Positions 36,872-46,476 of a DNA stretch of 64,000 nt are shown piece by piece (the first letter of the stretch is position 1; each line of letters opens with the position of its first letter). The notes beneath the pieces are model-generated. The model was not told where the DNA came from and ran no database searches. It saw only the letters and a program-made list of their open reading frames with translations. This stretch comes from an uncultured Candidatus Poseidoniales archaeon (GTDB taxonomy: Archaea; Thermoplasmatota; Poseidoniia; Poseidoniales; Poseidoniaceae): contig CAJJAV010000006.1 in assembly GCA_905182125.1 (NCBI GenBank), forward strand, positions 30,760 to 94,759. Reading direction: 5' to 3'. The position numbers were made by a program, and so were the translations under genes.

Positions 36872-38898
36872 TCCATCATCGTTTGAATGGCTTGTCGGAG
36901 CAGGGCGCTGACAACTTTGCCATCTGCTGCACCGACGGTCTGCATGACGACGCCCATCAGCGGCCCCATAGCGCCCATGCCTCGTTCTTTGACGAAATCT
37001 GCTCGCTCTTGGACAATCGATTGGATGGTTGAAGCAAGGTCTCCCGCGTCAGCTGGCTTGTAGCCATTGGCCTCGCCGTAGGCTGCAATCTCTTCCATTG
37101 ACGGTTGTTGTTCGGAAAAGGCTGCGATGATTTCATTCATCGATTCACGTGTGATGTCGCCTTGTTCCTTGACCTTCAGCACCTTCGCACAGAGTTCTGG
37201 ATCTGCTTCGTCGTTCTCAAGCACGACACTCGCCCAACCTTTGTGAGGCAGCGTTTCGGCATGCTTGACAAAAACATCGTCGAGTTCACGGGCAACCAAT
37301 TGTTTGGCTTGATCTGCAGATACTTCGTAATCGGACATGCGGGTTGAGCGTTCTTCATCGCTCATTGGCAAGGTCGCAAGGGTTGCTTTCCAGAGTTCTG
37401 CATCGATGACGATGGGCGGAACATCGGTTTCAGGGTACATGCGTGCGCCTCCGGGGAGTGGTCGCATAGGTCCTGTTGTGCCGTCTTCTGGTGCTCCTTT
37501 CTTGACCACCACGTTTCGAACCTCTTGTCGGATTCGATGCCAAGCCATTCTTGCTCTTTGAAGGACGCTCTCAAGCGCTAATTCAGCCTGCCAACGTGGG
37601 GCAAGGCACAAAATGAATCCATCGTCCTCTGTGAGCGACAGTTCGTGGCGAACCAAATCGACGTGTTCTTGTTCGATGCCGTAAGCCGGCAATTCATCAG
37701 AGTGGAACACACCTTTGACGCCTGCAAGTTTTGCTGCACCGGCCAATTCGCGGCCAAGTCGAGGCATTTGGGCGCCTTCTTTATCGAGCGTTTTTGAACC
37801 AATTTTCCCACTCAAACCAGCAAGCGGTAGGCTGAGCATGGTGTGGCCGCTCGACAGGCCTGTGGAAACCATTTTTGATTCACAGGAAGCAAACGCAGTC
37901 GAAACGTCGACCAGGTGAAGGGGAAGATGGTTCGCGACTGCTGAGGCCACTGTGGCTTCGAGGGTTGCGTCGTCGCTCCTTCGATCTGGTGGAAGGAGGG
38001 GGAGTTGAAGCGAGGACCTCAGGTCATTTGCAAGTCTGTAGAAGTGAAGTTGCCGGGACATCTCAAGTCGGATGATTCGAGGGATCCAGTTGAGGTCCTG
38101 ACAACCTTTGATTTCGACTCTGTCGCCACAAGCCAGCGAGACGTTGAGGTCTTGGCGGATGCTGCCAAGTCCACGGCGTACCCGTCGTGTTTGACGCAAG
38201 ACTCGCCCAAGAGCCATCGAAGTCACTTGTGCATGCTCTGGAGAAAGGACATCGGGCGCCGTTGCGATTTCGATTAAAGGAAGCCCAAGTCGATCGAGGT
38301 TGTAGATGACCTGCTCCCCGTTCTCTGTAGCGAATGTGTCCAATTTACGAGCACTGTCTTCTTCCAAGCACAGCACGTCGATACCCACTGGACCGTCCTC
38401 CGTATGCAACACTCCATCCGTGGCAACAAGCGAAGTGCGTTGAAAGCCGCCGGTGTTGGATCCATCAACAACTGTTTTTCTCATCGTCTGAAGCAGGGAA
38501 ACTGGTTTGGCCTCGAGCAATGCCGACACCGTGAGCGAAATTTGAATGGCGTTCCTGTCGTGCCCCAACGGTGGTTGGTCATCAAGTTCAATCAAGCCAG
38601 CATTTGGACTTTGGACATAAACAAATGAACGGTTTCGCCGGGTCTCAAACCGAGCTGCAATGTCGATTGCTCCACCTTCGCCTCGTGCTGCTCGCAATTT
38701 TCTCTCAAAGCGTTTCCAATCGGATGGGACCGTGTCAATCGTCACATCATAGAGGACGCCTGGTTGTCGTGAGTGCAACTTTCCTGTCGCCAACTGCTGG
38801 TGAACTTCAATGCCGCACATGAACCCAAGTTGCTCAGGTGAAAGCGCTGTAGCGTCATCAACCTGACCGACGGGCTCGGTGGTGCGCGGTTCGGCCAT
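36868..38898 (-). CDS. gatE: Glutamyl-tRNA(Gln) amidotransferase subunit E
   Basis: 'GFMCGIEVHQQLATGKLHSRQPG', 'LPLIEIATAPDVLSPEHA', 'GLGSIRQDLNVS', 'ARMYPETDVPPI'. SD-like GGTGG before ATG 38898. Confidence 0.9.
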   Translation of the reverse strand: MAEPRTTEPVGQVDDATALSPEQLGFMCGIEVHQQLATGKLHSRQPGVLYDVTIDTVPSDWKRFERKLRAARGEGGAIDIAARFETRRNRSFVYVQSPNAGLIELDDQPPLGHDRNAIQISLTVSALLEAKPVSLLQTMRKTVVDGSNTGGFQRTSLVATDGVLHTEDGPVGIDVLCLEEDSARKLDTFATENGEQVIYNLDRLGLPLIEIATAPDVLSPEHAQVTSMALGRVLRQTRRVRRGLGSIRQDLNVSLACGDRVEIKGCQDLNWIPRIIRLEMSRQLHFYRLANDLRSSLQLPLLPPDRRSDDATLEATVASAVANHLPLHLVDVSTAFASCESKMVSTGLSSGHTMLSLPLAGLSGKIGSKTLDKEGAQMPRLGRELAGAAKLAGVKGVFHSDELPAYGIEQEHVDLVRHELSLTEDDGFILCLAPRWQAELALESVLQRARMAWHRIRQEVRNVVVKKGAPEDGTTGPMRPLPGGARMYPETDVPPIVIDAELWKATLATLPMSDEERSTRMSDYEVSADQAKQLVARELDDVFVKHAETLPHKGWASVVLENDEADPELCAKVLKVKEQGDITRESMNEIIAAFSEQQPSMEEIAAYGEANGYKPADAGDLASTIQSIVQERADFVKERGMGAMGPLMGVVMQTVGAADGKVVSALLRQAIQTMME

Positions 38899-38943
38899 AC
38901 TTCCACCCAAGCGTTCATCCTTCAAGATTCAAACCCCTGAACC

Positions 38944-41118
38944 TCAAGGGATTCCGTGGGTGTCATAGCCACTTGGCCTGAACAGTTTTCCATCTGTATG
39001 GAACTTCTCAAGAATGTCTTCTGCCCGGTTGCGATCGATTTTATGACGTTCTGCTTCATTCAGCACGTCGTTGTGTTGTGCTACGCCGCCGTTATCGACA
39101 GCAAGCGTTGACACAATGTCGAACATGAGTTTTTCGCGATTCCTGGCACCGCCTTTCTTGCCGGTTTGCATGGCGGTCTCGTCGAAATTACCGCCCATGA
39201 GATCTTCGCGCCAGTGCTTTGTGAGGCGAACGGCCCGCTCTGCGTCTGCGATTGTGGCAACTTGTGACAAACGGATGCGTGCGCTGGCCTCGGCTAATCG
39301 TGCCAAAGCCTCGAGGGAACGGGCTGTGATGGCAACTGTGTCGGTGAAGTCGCCGATTTGCTTCCTGGTGTCAACGTAATAGTTGACAATTTCATCGCGT
39401 GCTTCCTGATCAAGCGAGGGGTGGATGCTTCGCTTGGCGTAGGCCACATACTTTCGAATCAAGTCCCGCGAAAGCACTTCGCCCTGCTCTTTTGTGACTT
39501 TGACGCCCGCTTCTGCAGCGGTTTTGGTTGGGTCTGGTGCTGTGCCTTCATTGACGAGCAATTCACTCACACCGAGCAAACGGGTGTTGATGATGTGCCT
39601 AGCAATCTTTGCGTCATTTTCCGCTTCAGGGGTGTCCGTCAACAACCAAATGATATCAAAGCGGGAAACCAAAGGTGGTGCAAGATTAATTTGTGAGGTG
39701 AACGGGACATCAGTCACAGATTCGAACCGTCCGCTCTTAGGGTTGGCCGCTGCTAGCACTGCACAGCGGGTGCGGAGGCTAGCGTTGATGCCCGCTTTTG
39801 AAATCGATATTTTTTGTTGTTCCATTGCTTCGTGCATGCTTGAACGATCGCCTTCGTTCATTTTGTCGAATTCGTCGATGGCGGCCAGACCAAGGTCGGC
39901 CAATACGAGGGCCCCTGCTTCCAACGTCCACCGACCATCAGCCGCTGGGTCTTGAACCGCTGCTGCGGTGAGACCTGCTGCAGAGGCCGATTGACCAGAT
40001 GTGAACCGTCCACGTGGAGAAATATCTGCCATGTAGTTGAGCAACTGAGACTTCGCCACCCCGGGGTCTCCCATCAACAGGATGTGGAGGTCGCCTCGGT
40101 TTCTGGTTCCGTCAGAATTCAGCCGAGCCACGCCGCCAAAGAGTTGGAGCGCAAGTGATCGCTTCACAAACTCCATTCCAAAGATGGAAGGGGCGATGCT
40201 GTTTGTGAACACTTCATAGATGTCAGGACGGCGAGCGAGTTCTTTGATTTCCAACTCTTCATCTTCCGTGATCACGATTTCTTCAAGCGGAATGTTTTGC
40301 CGCTCAAGCGAATGCATACGAAGGAACATATCGAACACGGGTGTGTCTTTGCCACCCTTGCGCTGGGAACGGATGAACAACACACCGTTGGCTTTGACAC
40401 GGTCACCAGGGTTGAGTTTTCCTGCGAGGTCGTGCTCAACGATGCACAGAATACGTTCTGGCTGGATACCACCTTTCATTTGTTCTGGCAGTTCTTGGAG
40501 TTCGACGAATTGAGAGTTAATCAAAATCGAATCTTTCTGCCTCAATTCAAACCGTGTTTGCCGTTTTGCACGGCCACAACCTCCGTCGATTTGCTGGCAT
40601 TCGATGGGTTCAATCAATTCTTGTTCATTTGGTTGGTTGATGACCATGGTGTGGCCGCAACCAACACACTCGAATGTGGCCGCATAGATTCGGGGGCGAA
40701 CGCCAGTGATCTTCGTAGCGACGGCGTCGATGGCCAACATGTGGCCGATATCATCAGCTCTCAAATGTGAAACGATACGGATTTGGTCGCTGGGCAGATG
40801 GACAATTCTGACGAACGGGTACATGTTGCTGTGCCCAGCGTCGAGTAAGAACTGCCGCAGAGCCTGATTGGAGGCGTGAAAGTGCAGTTCGGGGTGCTCG
40901 ACGATGTCGTGTGCGAATTCGGGATCAAATCCTTCGATGACCCGGTAGGAAATTTCAATGGATTGTTCGTCAGGCCACATCTGCGCAAGGTTGTGGACCG
41001 CTTCTGCAAAATGATCTTGAATCAAGGAAGTCCAACGGGCTGGAAGGTCGAATTCTTGCAACATCTTGGACACCAATGGGAGTTCTTTGCCAACCGAACT
41101 CTCTCTGTGTAACGCCAA
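38944..41118 (-). CDS. mcm: Minichromosome maintenance replicative helicase MCM
   Basis: 'LMGDPGVAKSQLLNYMADISPRGRFTSGQSASAAGLTAAAV', 'LGLAAIDEFDKMNEGDRSSMHEAMEQQ', 'AANPKSGRF', Zn motif 'CVGCGH...CQQIDGGCG'. Confidence 0.95.
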   Translation of the reverse strand: MALHRESSVGKELPLVSKMLQEFDLPARWTSLIQDHFAEAVHNLAQMWPDEQSIEISYRVIEGFDPEFAHDIVEHPELHFHASNQALRQFLLDAGHSNMYPFVRIVHLPSDQIRIVSHLRADDIGHMLAIDAVATKITGVRPRIYAATFECVGCGHTMVINQPNEQELIEPIECQQIDGGCGRAKRQTRFELRQKDSILINSQFVELQELPEQMKGGIQPERILCIVEHDLAGKLNPGDRVKANGVLFIRSQRKGGKDTPVFDMFLRMHSLERQNIPLEEIVITEDEELEIKELARRPDIYEVFTNSIAPSIFGMEFVKRSLALQLFGGVARLNSDGTRNRGDLHILLMGDPGVAKSQLLNYMADISPRGRFTSGQSASAAGLTAAAVQDPAADGRWTLEAGALVLADLGLAAIDEFDKMNEGDRSSMHEAMEQQKISISKAGINASLRTRCAVLAAANPKSGRFESVTDVPFTSQINLAPPLVSRFDIIWLLTDTPEAENDAKIARHIINTRLLGVSELLVNEGTAPDPTKTAAEAGVKVTKEQGEVLSRDLIRKYVAYAKRSIHPSLDQEARDEIVNYYVDTRKQIGDFTDTVAITARSLEALARLAEASARIRLSQVATIADAERAVRLTKHWREDLMGGNFDETAMQTGKKGGARNREKLMFDIVSTLAVDNGGVAQHNDVLNEAERHKIDRNRAEDILEKFHTDGKLFRPSGYDTHGIP

Positions 41119-41270
41119 CTGTTTATGAGCGTATCTTTACCAAATCACCACCCCCCTGTTTCCATTGGAGAACACCGTTGGCGGCGTAACCTGTTTTTCT
41201 GATTCTGCTGTGTCCACTGACCGAACGCCATCACCGCATCATCCATGTGCAAGCACCCCAAGGCAGCATC

Positions 41271-42293
41271 ATGCCCGACCATGCTTTTTCGCCCACACGC
41301 GGCTTGCTCGAACGATGGTCGGTTGATTCTCCTTTGTTGAACAACCGCCTCGGCGATCCAACCGAAAGGGAAGTGCTCGTTCACATTCCCCCCGAAGGCA
41401 TCACTGCGATGGCTGAAGGGGCAAGGCTCCCCACCATCATCTACCTTGCACCGTTCACTTCCTCGGGGCCTGCACGAGCCGGATGGAAAGCGTTTGGAGA
41501 AACAATCCCTCAGCGACATGAACGACTCGTATCTGAAGGAAAGATGGGCCCGGCAATTTTGGTTATGCCCGATACATTCACCAGTTTAGGTGGCAATCAA
41601 TTCGTGGATTCACCAGCCCTTGGCCAGTGGTCGACGTGGTTGGTCGAAGTGTTGAAACCAGCCGTTATTCGCCGGTATTCGACAAATGAGAACTTTGGCT
41701 TGGTCGGAAAGTCTTCCGGCGGGTACGGTGCCCTTGTCAACGCCATGATGGCGCCTGGATGTTGGGGTGCAATCGCTTGTCACTCAGGCGATGTTGGCTT
41801 TGAAGCAATGTTCAAACCGACCTTGAGTGAGACCCTCACACATGTCGCCTCTTTTGGCTCAGCCGCTGGTTATGTCGAACATGTTCGTCAAGCAGCAAAG
41901 TTATCTGGCCCTGATTTTCACAGTTTGATGATCTGCGCAATGGCAGCATCCTATGATCCAAGGCAACCGACAACGGACAATCCAATCGGCATTGAATTGC
42001 CTGTTGAAGCACGAACCGCCAGCATCGATACTGAGGCATGGAATCGGTGGTTGGCCTTTGATCCACTGGTGATGATTGAAGCACAGGCTGAAGGATTGGA
42101 AAACCTCTCTGGGTTTTGGCTCGACTGTGGGGACCGCGACCAATACCACATCCAATATGGGTCCCGCTCCCTGACCGATCGACTTTCACAACTCGGTATC
42201 AAACACCACTGGGAAGAATTCAGTGGCACACATTCTGGTATTGACCACCGCTTGGACCTCAGTCTGCCGTTTCTGGCCAATGCCCTGAAGTGA
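41271..42293 (+). CDS. Esterase D-like alpha/beta hydrolase
   Basis: 'FGLVGKSSGGYGALVNAMM' nucleophile elbow; enterochelin esterase/esterase D-like layout. Confidence 0.7.
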   Translation: MPDHAFSPTRGLLERWSVDSPLLNNRLGDPTEREVLVHIPPEGITAMAEGARLPTIIYLAPFTSSGPARAGWKAFGETIPQRHERLVSEGKMGPAILVMPDTFTSLGGNQFVDSPALGQWSTWLVEVLKPAVIRRYSTNENFGLVGKSSGGYGALVNAMMAPGCWGAIACHSGDVGFEAMFKPTLSETLTHVASFGSAAGYVEHVRQAAKLSGPDFHSLMICAMAASYDPRQPTTDNPIGIELPVEARTASIDTEAWNRWLAFDPLVMIEAQAEGLENLSGFWLDCGDRDQYHIQYGSRSLTDRLSQLGIKHHWEEFSGTHSGIDHRLDLSLPFLANALK

Positions 42294-42347
42294 AGGCCTG
42301 AACAGTTCAGCCGGTTGGTTCTTGAAACGCCTTTCTGTGGAAGGGGT

Positions 42348-43472
42348 ATGGCCGAGCCAATGGATTACGCAAGCGCTGGTGTTGACATCGACCTTGAAGG
42401 GGCTGCTGTGGCATCACTCATCGCCTCGCTTGGCCGCTCTTCGAGGCAACCTGGTACACCCGGTGCTCCAGTCGATTTGCCTGGCGGTTTTGGCGGATTG
42501 ATTGAGTTTGGAGATTCATTGTTGGCCCTCGCAACCGATGGGGTTGGAAGCAAATTACAAATCGCCTCTGCACTCAACCAGTGGGGCGGCGTCGGCATCG
42601 ATTGCATGGCTATGAACGTCAACGATCTGCTATGTGTCGGTGCTGAACCAATCGCTTTTGTCGACTATGTAGCGGTACCAAAGCCGGACCCGGAAACACA
42701 CGCTGCGCTTGGGGCCTCGCTTGCTGAAGCATGCAGGCTCGCCCGCGTGACCTTGGCCGGCGGAGAAACCGCTTCGCTTCCCGGTATTGTGACCGAACTG
42801 GACCTTTCAGGCACCGCTCTTGGCTACGTCAAGAAAGGCGATGCAATTACGGGTGAACACCTGAAAGCTGGAGATGTTTTGATTGGCTTGCCTTCCTCTG
42901 GTGTGCATTCCAACGGCTACTCACTGGTCCGAAAGGTGATGTCGCACATTGGTGCAGAGTACACAGATGAAGCCCCGTTTGCAGTTGCAAGCGTTGGACG
43001 CACTGTCCTCAGGTTCGAAGGTCGTGACGATTTAGCCTTCACTTTGGGTGAAGTGTTTCTCAACCCCACTCGGATTTATTGTGACCCTGTTGTTGATTTA
43101 TTGCACGCCTGTGCAACTGAAGAGGTCCCCTTTGCGATTCAAGACCTCCACGGCATATGCCACGTCACCGGTGGTGGGTTGTCAAACCTCTTGCGCCTGC
43201 ATGACAGCCTCGGCTGGCACATTGATGCGCCACTACCAGCTCACCCTGAGTTCGATTGGCTCCAAAGCGCAGGAGGCATCGAAACGCGAGAGATGTACCG
43301 CACCTTCAACATGGGCTGTGGCATGATCATCGCTGTTGATGCGGCGCACGCACAGTCCATTTGCGACTGGCTGAGCCAGCGCCTCACGGGTGTTGCCATT
43401 ATTGGCACCGTTGAAGATCACGGTCACAAGGTGACCCACGCTATGGAAGGCGTGGAATTCACCCATTACTGA
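42348..43472 (+). CDS. purM: Phosphoribosylformylglycinamidine cyclo-ligase
   Basis: 'DYASAGVDIDLEGAAV', 'LATDGVGSKLQIA', 'GIDCMAMNVNDLLCVGAEP', 'LAGGETASLPGI', 'LPSSGVHSNGYSLVRK'. Confidence 0.93.
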   Translation: MAEPMDYASAGVDIDLEGAAVASLIASLGRSSRQPGTPGAPVDLPGGFGGLIEFGDSLLALATDGVGSKLQIASALNQWGGVGIDCMAMNVNDLLCVGAEPIAFVDYVAVPKPDPETHAALGASLAEACRLARVTLAGGETASLPGIVTELDLSGTALGYVKKGDAITGEHLKAGDVLIGLPSSGVHSNGYSLVRKVMSHIGAEYTDEAPFAVASVGRTVLRFEGRDDLAFTLGEVFLNPTRIYCDPVVDLLHACATEEVPFAIQDLHGICHVTGGGLSNLLRLHDSLGWHIDAPLPAHPEFDWLQSAGGIETREMYRTFNMGCGMIIAVDAAHAQSICDWLSQRLTGVAIIGTVEDHGHKVTHAMEGVEFTHY

Positions 43473-43533
43473 TGCCACATAAGGGGCTTCTTGGGACTGT
43501 TGTCCCAATTCAATCGATGCGTGCGAGTGGAGT

Positions 43534-43782
43534 TCACTCGGTTGCTTCGGGAGATTCTTGCTCACCGACTTCTTCAGCTGGTGCGTCGGCCTTCATTGCT
43601 TCATCTGTTTCATCTTCTGAAACCATGAGGCGAACACCGTTGGCAAGAGCGCCAATGGCCAAGAGGTAGAACATGACCGTGATGTAATCTACTGGGTGAT
43701 CGAAGTTTGACCAATATCCGAACGTTTCTTGATTGGTCACGATTGAACTTTCCATAGTATCAGCATCTGCAGCACCGATCAT
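43534..43782 (-). CDS. Small single-TM protein with acidic tail, immediately downstream of the CD36-like gene
   Basis: 82-aa ORF 'DYITVMFYLLAIGALANGVRLMVSEDETDE...'; 25-bp gap. Confidence 0.5.
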   Translation of the reverse strand: MIGAADADTMESSIVTNQETFGYWSNFDHPVDYITVMFYLLAIGALANGVRLMVSEDETDEAMKADAPAEEVGEQESPEATE

Positions 43783-43807
43783 CGATGATGATTTGATTGT
43801 GAAAACC

Positions 43808-46384
43808 TTAGTTCAAATCAGACATTTGAGGAGCTGTTGTCATGTTTGTATTTTGACGCGTGTCCAAGTAGAATGTTGTTGTGGATTCACCAGCAATAAT
43901 CAAGCCAGATAGTTTTTCACTCTTCAATGTAATATCACTGCCCAAGAAAATTGGTAGAGCGCTCGGTGTTGCATCGAGCAATGTGAATGTCTGCAAGTTC
44001 TTTGCTTGAATGGAACGTGTTGTTGCTTCAACAGATGCCGTACAAACATCAACTGGAATATTTTCAACGGTTCCTGTTGCGTCACAAGTAACTGGAACGA
44101 CTGCATAGCCTGAGACATCGACCTTGTCGTCGGTTCCAGTTAGGAATCCGCCGGTTGCACCATCGAGGTATTCAACTCCAATCAATCCAAAGGTTGCTGT
44201 GGCCATTCTGGTGTTATGCCATGGCAGTTCATTGGAACCGTCTTCTAATACTGATTCTCCTTTGTCGCATCCTGCAACTTCCCCAGTACAAATTGTGTAT
44301 GAGGTTCCGTCACCATTGAGAACTCCGTCAGAGCCATAGTATGTTTCATTGGTATCGAGAGAAGCCCATCCAACGGTCATGTCCATTGGGTTTCCTGAAG
44401 CAAGGAAAGCGCTAACTGGATCGTGCCATCCGAATAACCACGCACTCACAGGCTGTTCCAAATACTGCGTCGTTCCGAATGAACTCATCAAAAATCCTGG
44501 TACGAACGATTCTGATGTTTCGCCATAGATTGGACCCATCATCAAAGCGCGAACTGCGCTTGCTGCATTTACATCGATTCCGTAGAGTGTTGCAATCGTT
44601 GAAGCATTCCATTCCATTTGTGGTCCGCCTTGCATTGTGGTGAAATCGATTGGAGGTGTTTGTCCTGATAATTCACCGAAGAGGAATATTGTTGCTCCTG
44701 CTGAAGTTGTGAGTCCAAGAGGGCCATAGAGGAGGTTACCAGATTGTGCTGCGGTCAACTCGACTGCCGGAGCGCCAAAAGATGCACCGACAACTCCCCA
44801 TGCACCGCCTAAGTTCAGGCTGTTGGTTAGGAAACCACCGTTGATTGGGTCTGCTGCTCCGAAGGAAACATTAACGAATTCTTCAGCAGTCATTGTACCA
44901 GTTCCTCCAAGGAGAATCATTGGAAGAGCAGTTGCGCTTGTGAGCCATCCGCCAACCCATGCTCCGACTGCAGCATATTGTGTTGCATCGAGGCCATAGG
45001 TTGTCATTGCAGTAGCAGCATCCATTCCAGCGAATGCAGCAATACCGAAGGATGTGCTTTCGAGATTGGTTGCGAGAATACCTGTTGGCATGTCAGTATC
45101 TTGTCCACCAAAGAGAAGACCCATTGCAACTGTGTTATCGATGTCAACACCAAGATAGTTCATCATTCGTGTTGAAGCATTGACTGCAAGAGGATCTTGG
45201 AACCAATCATCATCAGCCCCACCGTGAGTCATTGAGAATGCTCCTCCGACACCGAAACATACCGCAAAGTCTGTTGCGATTGTAGCGTTGATGTCAGCGG
45301 ATGCATAGCCCCAGATACTTGCTCTTTGCATTGTTCCAACGTTTGCAAAGCCATTTGCTGCATCAGCCATAACTTCACCATAAGTTGCTGTAGCGAAGGC
45401 GTTACAGTGCCCAGCAAAGATGAGAACACCTTGCATGCTGGTAAGTGAAGCATCTTCGCCAGTTGGCATCATTGCTGTCTCAAATGCAGCTGATAAATCT
45501 CCAATAGATTGGTTTCCAGTAAAGGTTACGCCAGCGGCGTTGACACCACCTGCTGCTTCTGCTGCTTGCAGTCCCTGAATCGCCATGGTATAGGTAATCA
45601 TTTCTTCATTTCCAGTCATATTGTTCATTTGTGAACCGTTAATGAGGGCAAAGAATGCATCATATGCATCATACCAGCCCATTCCGAGCATCATTGATGC
45701 GTTTGCAGCATCGACTGGTGTTCCTTCGGTCAGTGCGCCCATTTGGATACCGCCGTAAGAAGTTGCAATTCCATCTGCTGTTGCTTTTCCAGCGGAGAAG
45801 GATTCCATCTCATTACCGATTGCACCAGCAGCGAATCCAGCCTTTGTCGCATCCATAATTCCATTAATGGCCATTCCTGTTGCACCGATCACCTGTGGTT
45901 GGAATCCAATGTTTATTTGAGTTACAGGAGTGTCACAAGGATTTGCACTTTCTGCAGCGCATTGATGTGCCTTGACTTGAGTGTATGTTAGAGTGCCATT
46001 TGTTTCATCATAGCCAGTAATGGTTTTGGTACTGGTAATATCGTAAGTGAACGGCCCAAGCTCTTCGTAGGTCGGTTCTGAACCATTGGCCATCATATCG
46101 TCAAGATTTGAGATTGACCAAGCGGAATAGTCGCGCTGGGAAGTAGAAACTGCCCAATCGGCCTCTGCTTCTGTACAATCATCGTTTGCACACGCTGTAT
46201 CTTTTGTGTAGGTCGCAAATGTTTCGTCGACTGCATCTTGGACTCCACCAGTCGATAGTGGTGCCAAAACTGCGAGGTTTAGAATGAGGAACATTAGGCC
46301 GGCTACAAGCATCGCTTTATTGGATTTCAATAAGGACATAACCAACGGTAGGACATCGGATGCGGTATAAGCCTTAGTGTGCAT
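43808..46384 (-). CDS. CD36/scavenger receptor class B-like membrane protein with large Ala/Gly/Met-rich insertion
   Basis: N-terminal TM; 'DYSAWSISNLDDMMANGSEPTYEELGPFTYDI'; 'SAWLFGWHDPVSAFL'; 'MTVGWASLDTNETYYGSDGVLNG'; 'PIFLGSDITLKSEKLSGL...TTFYLDT', in the CD36 order. Start chosen at MHTKAY (46384). Confidence 0.6.
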   Translation of the reverse strand: MHTKAYTASDVLPLVMSLLKSNKAMLVAGLMFLILNLAVLAPLSTGGVQDAVDETFATYTKDTACANDDCTEAEADWAVSTSQRDYSAWSISNLDDMMANGSEPTYEELGPFTYDITSTKTITGYDETNGTLTYTQVKAHQCAAESANPCDTPVTQINIGFQPQVIGATGMAINGIMDATKAGFAAGAIGNEMESFSAGKATADGIATSYGGIQMGALTEGTPVDAANASMMLGMGWYDAYDAFFALINGSQMNNMTGNEEMITYTMAIQGLQAAEAAGGVNAAGVTFTGNQSIGDLSAAFETAMMPTGEDASLTSMQGVLIFAGHCNAFATATYGEVMADAANGFANVGTMQRASIWGYASADINATIATDFAVCFGVGGAFSMTHGGADDDWFQDPLAVNASTRMMNYLGVDIDNTVAMGLLFGGQDTDMPTGILATNLESTSFGIAAFAGMDAATAMTTYGLDATQYAAVGAWVGGWLTSATALPMILLGGTGTMTAEEFVNVSFGAADPINGGFLTNSLNLGGAWGVVGASFGAPAVELTAAQSGNLLYGPLGLTTSAGATIFLFGELSGQTPPIDFTTMQGGPQMEWNASTIATLYGIDVNAASAVRALMMGPIYGETSESFVPGFLMSSFGTTQYLEQPVSAWLFGWHDPVSAFLASGNPMDMTVGWASLDTNETYYGSDGVLNGDGTSYTICTGEVAGCDKGESVLEDGSNELPWHNTRMATATFGLIGVEYLDGATGGFLTGTDDKVDVSGYAVVPVTCDATGTVENIPVDVCTASVEATTRSIQAKNLQTFTLLDATPSALPIFLGSDITLKSEKLSGLIIAGESTTTFYLDTRQNTNMTTAPQMSDLN

Positions 46385-46476
46385 TTTCACACCAAGTGTC
46401 CCATCTTCAACCGAATTGTCTTGGCCGTACCTTTGTCCATCGGTGCGGTCTTGAATGAGCAGTGTCACCGAGGAAC

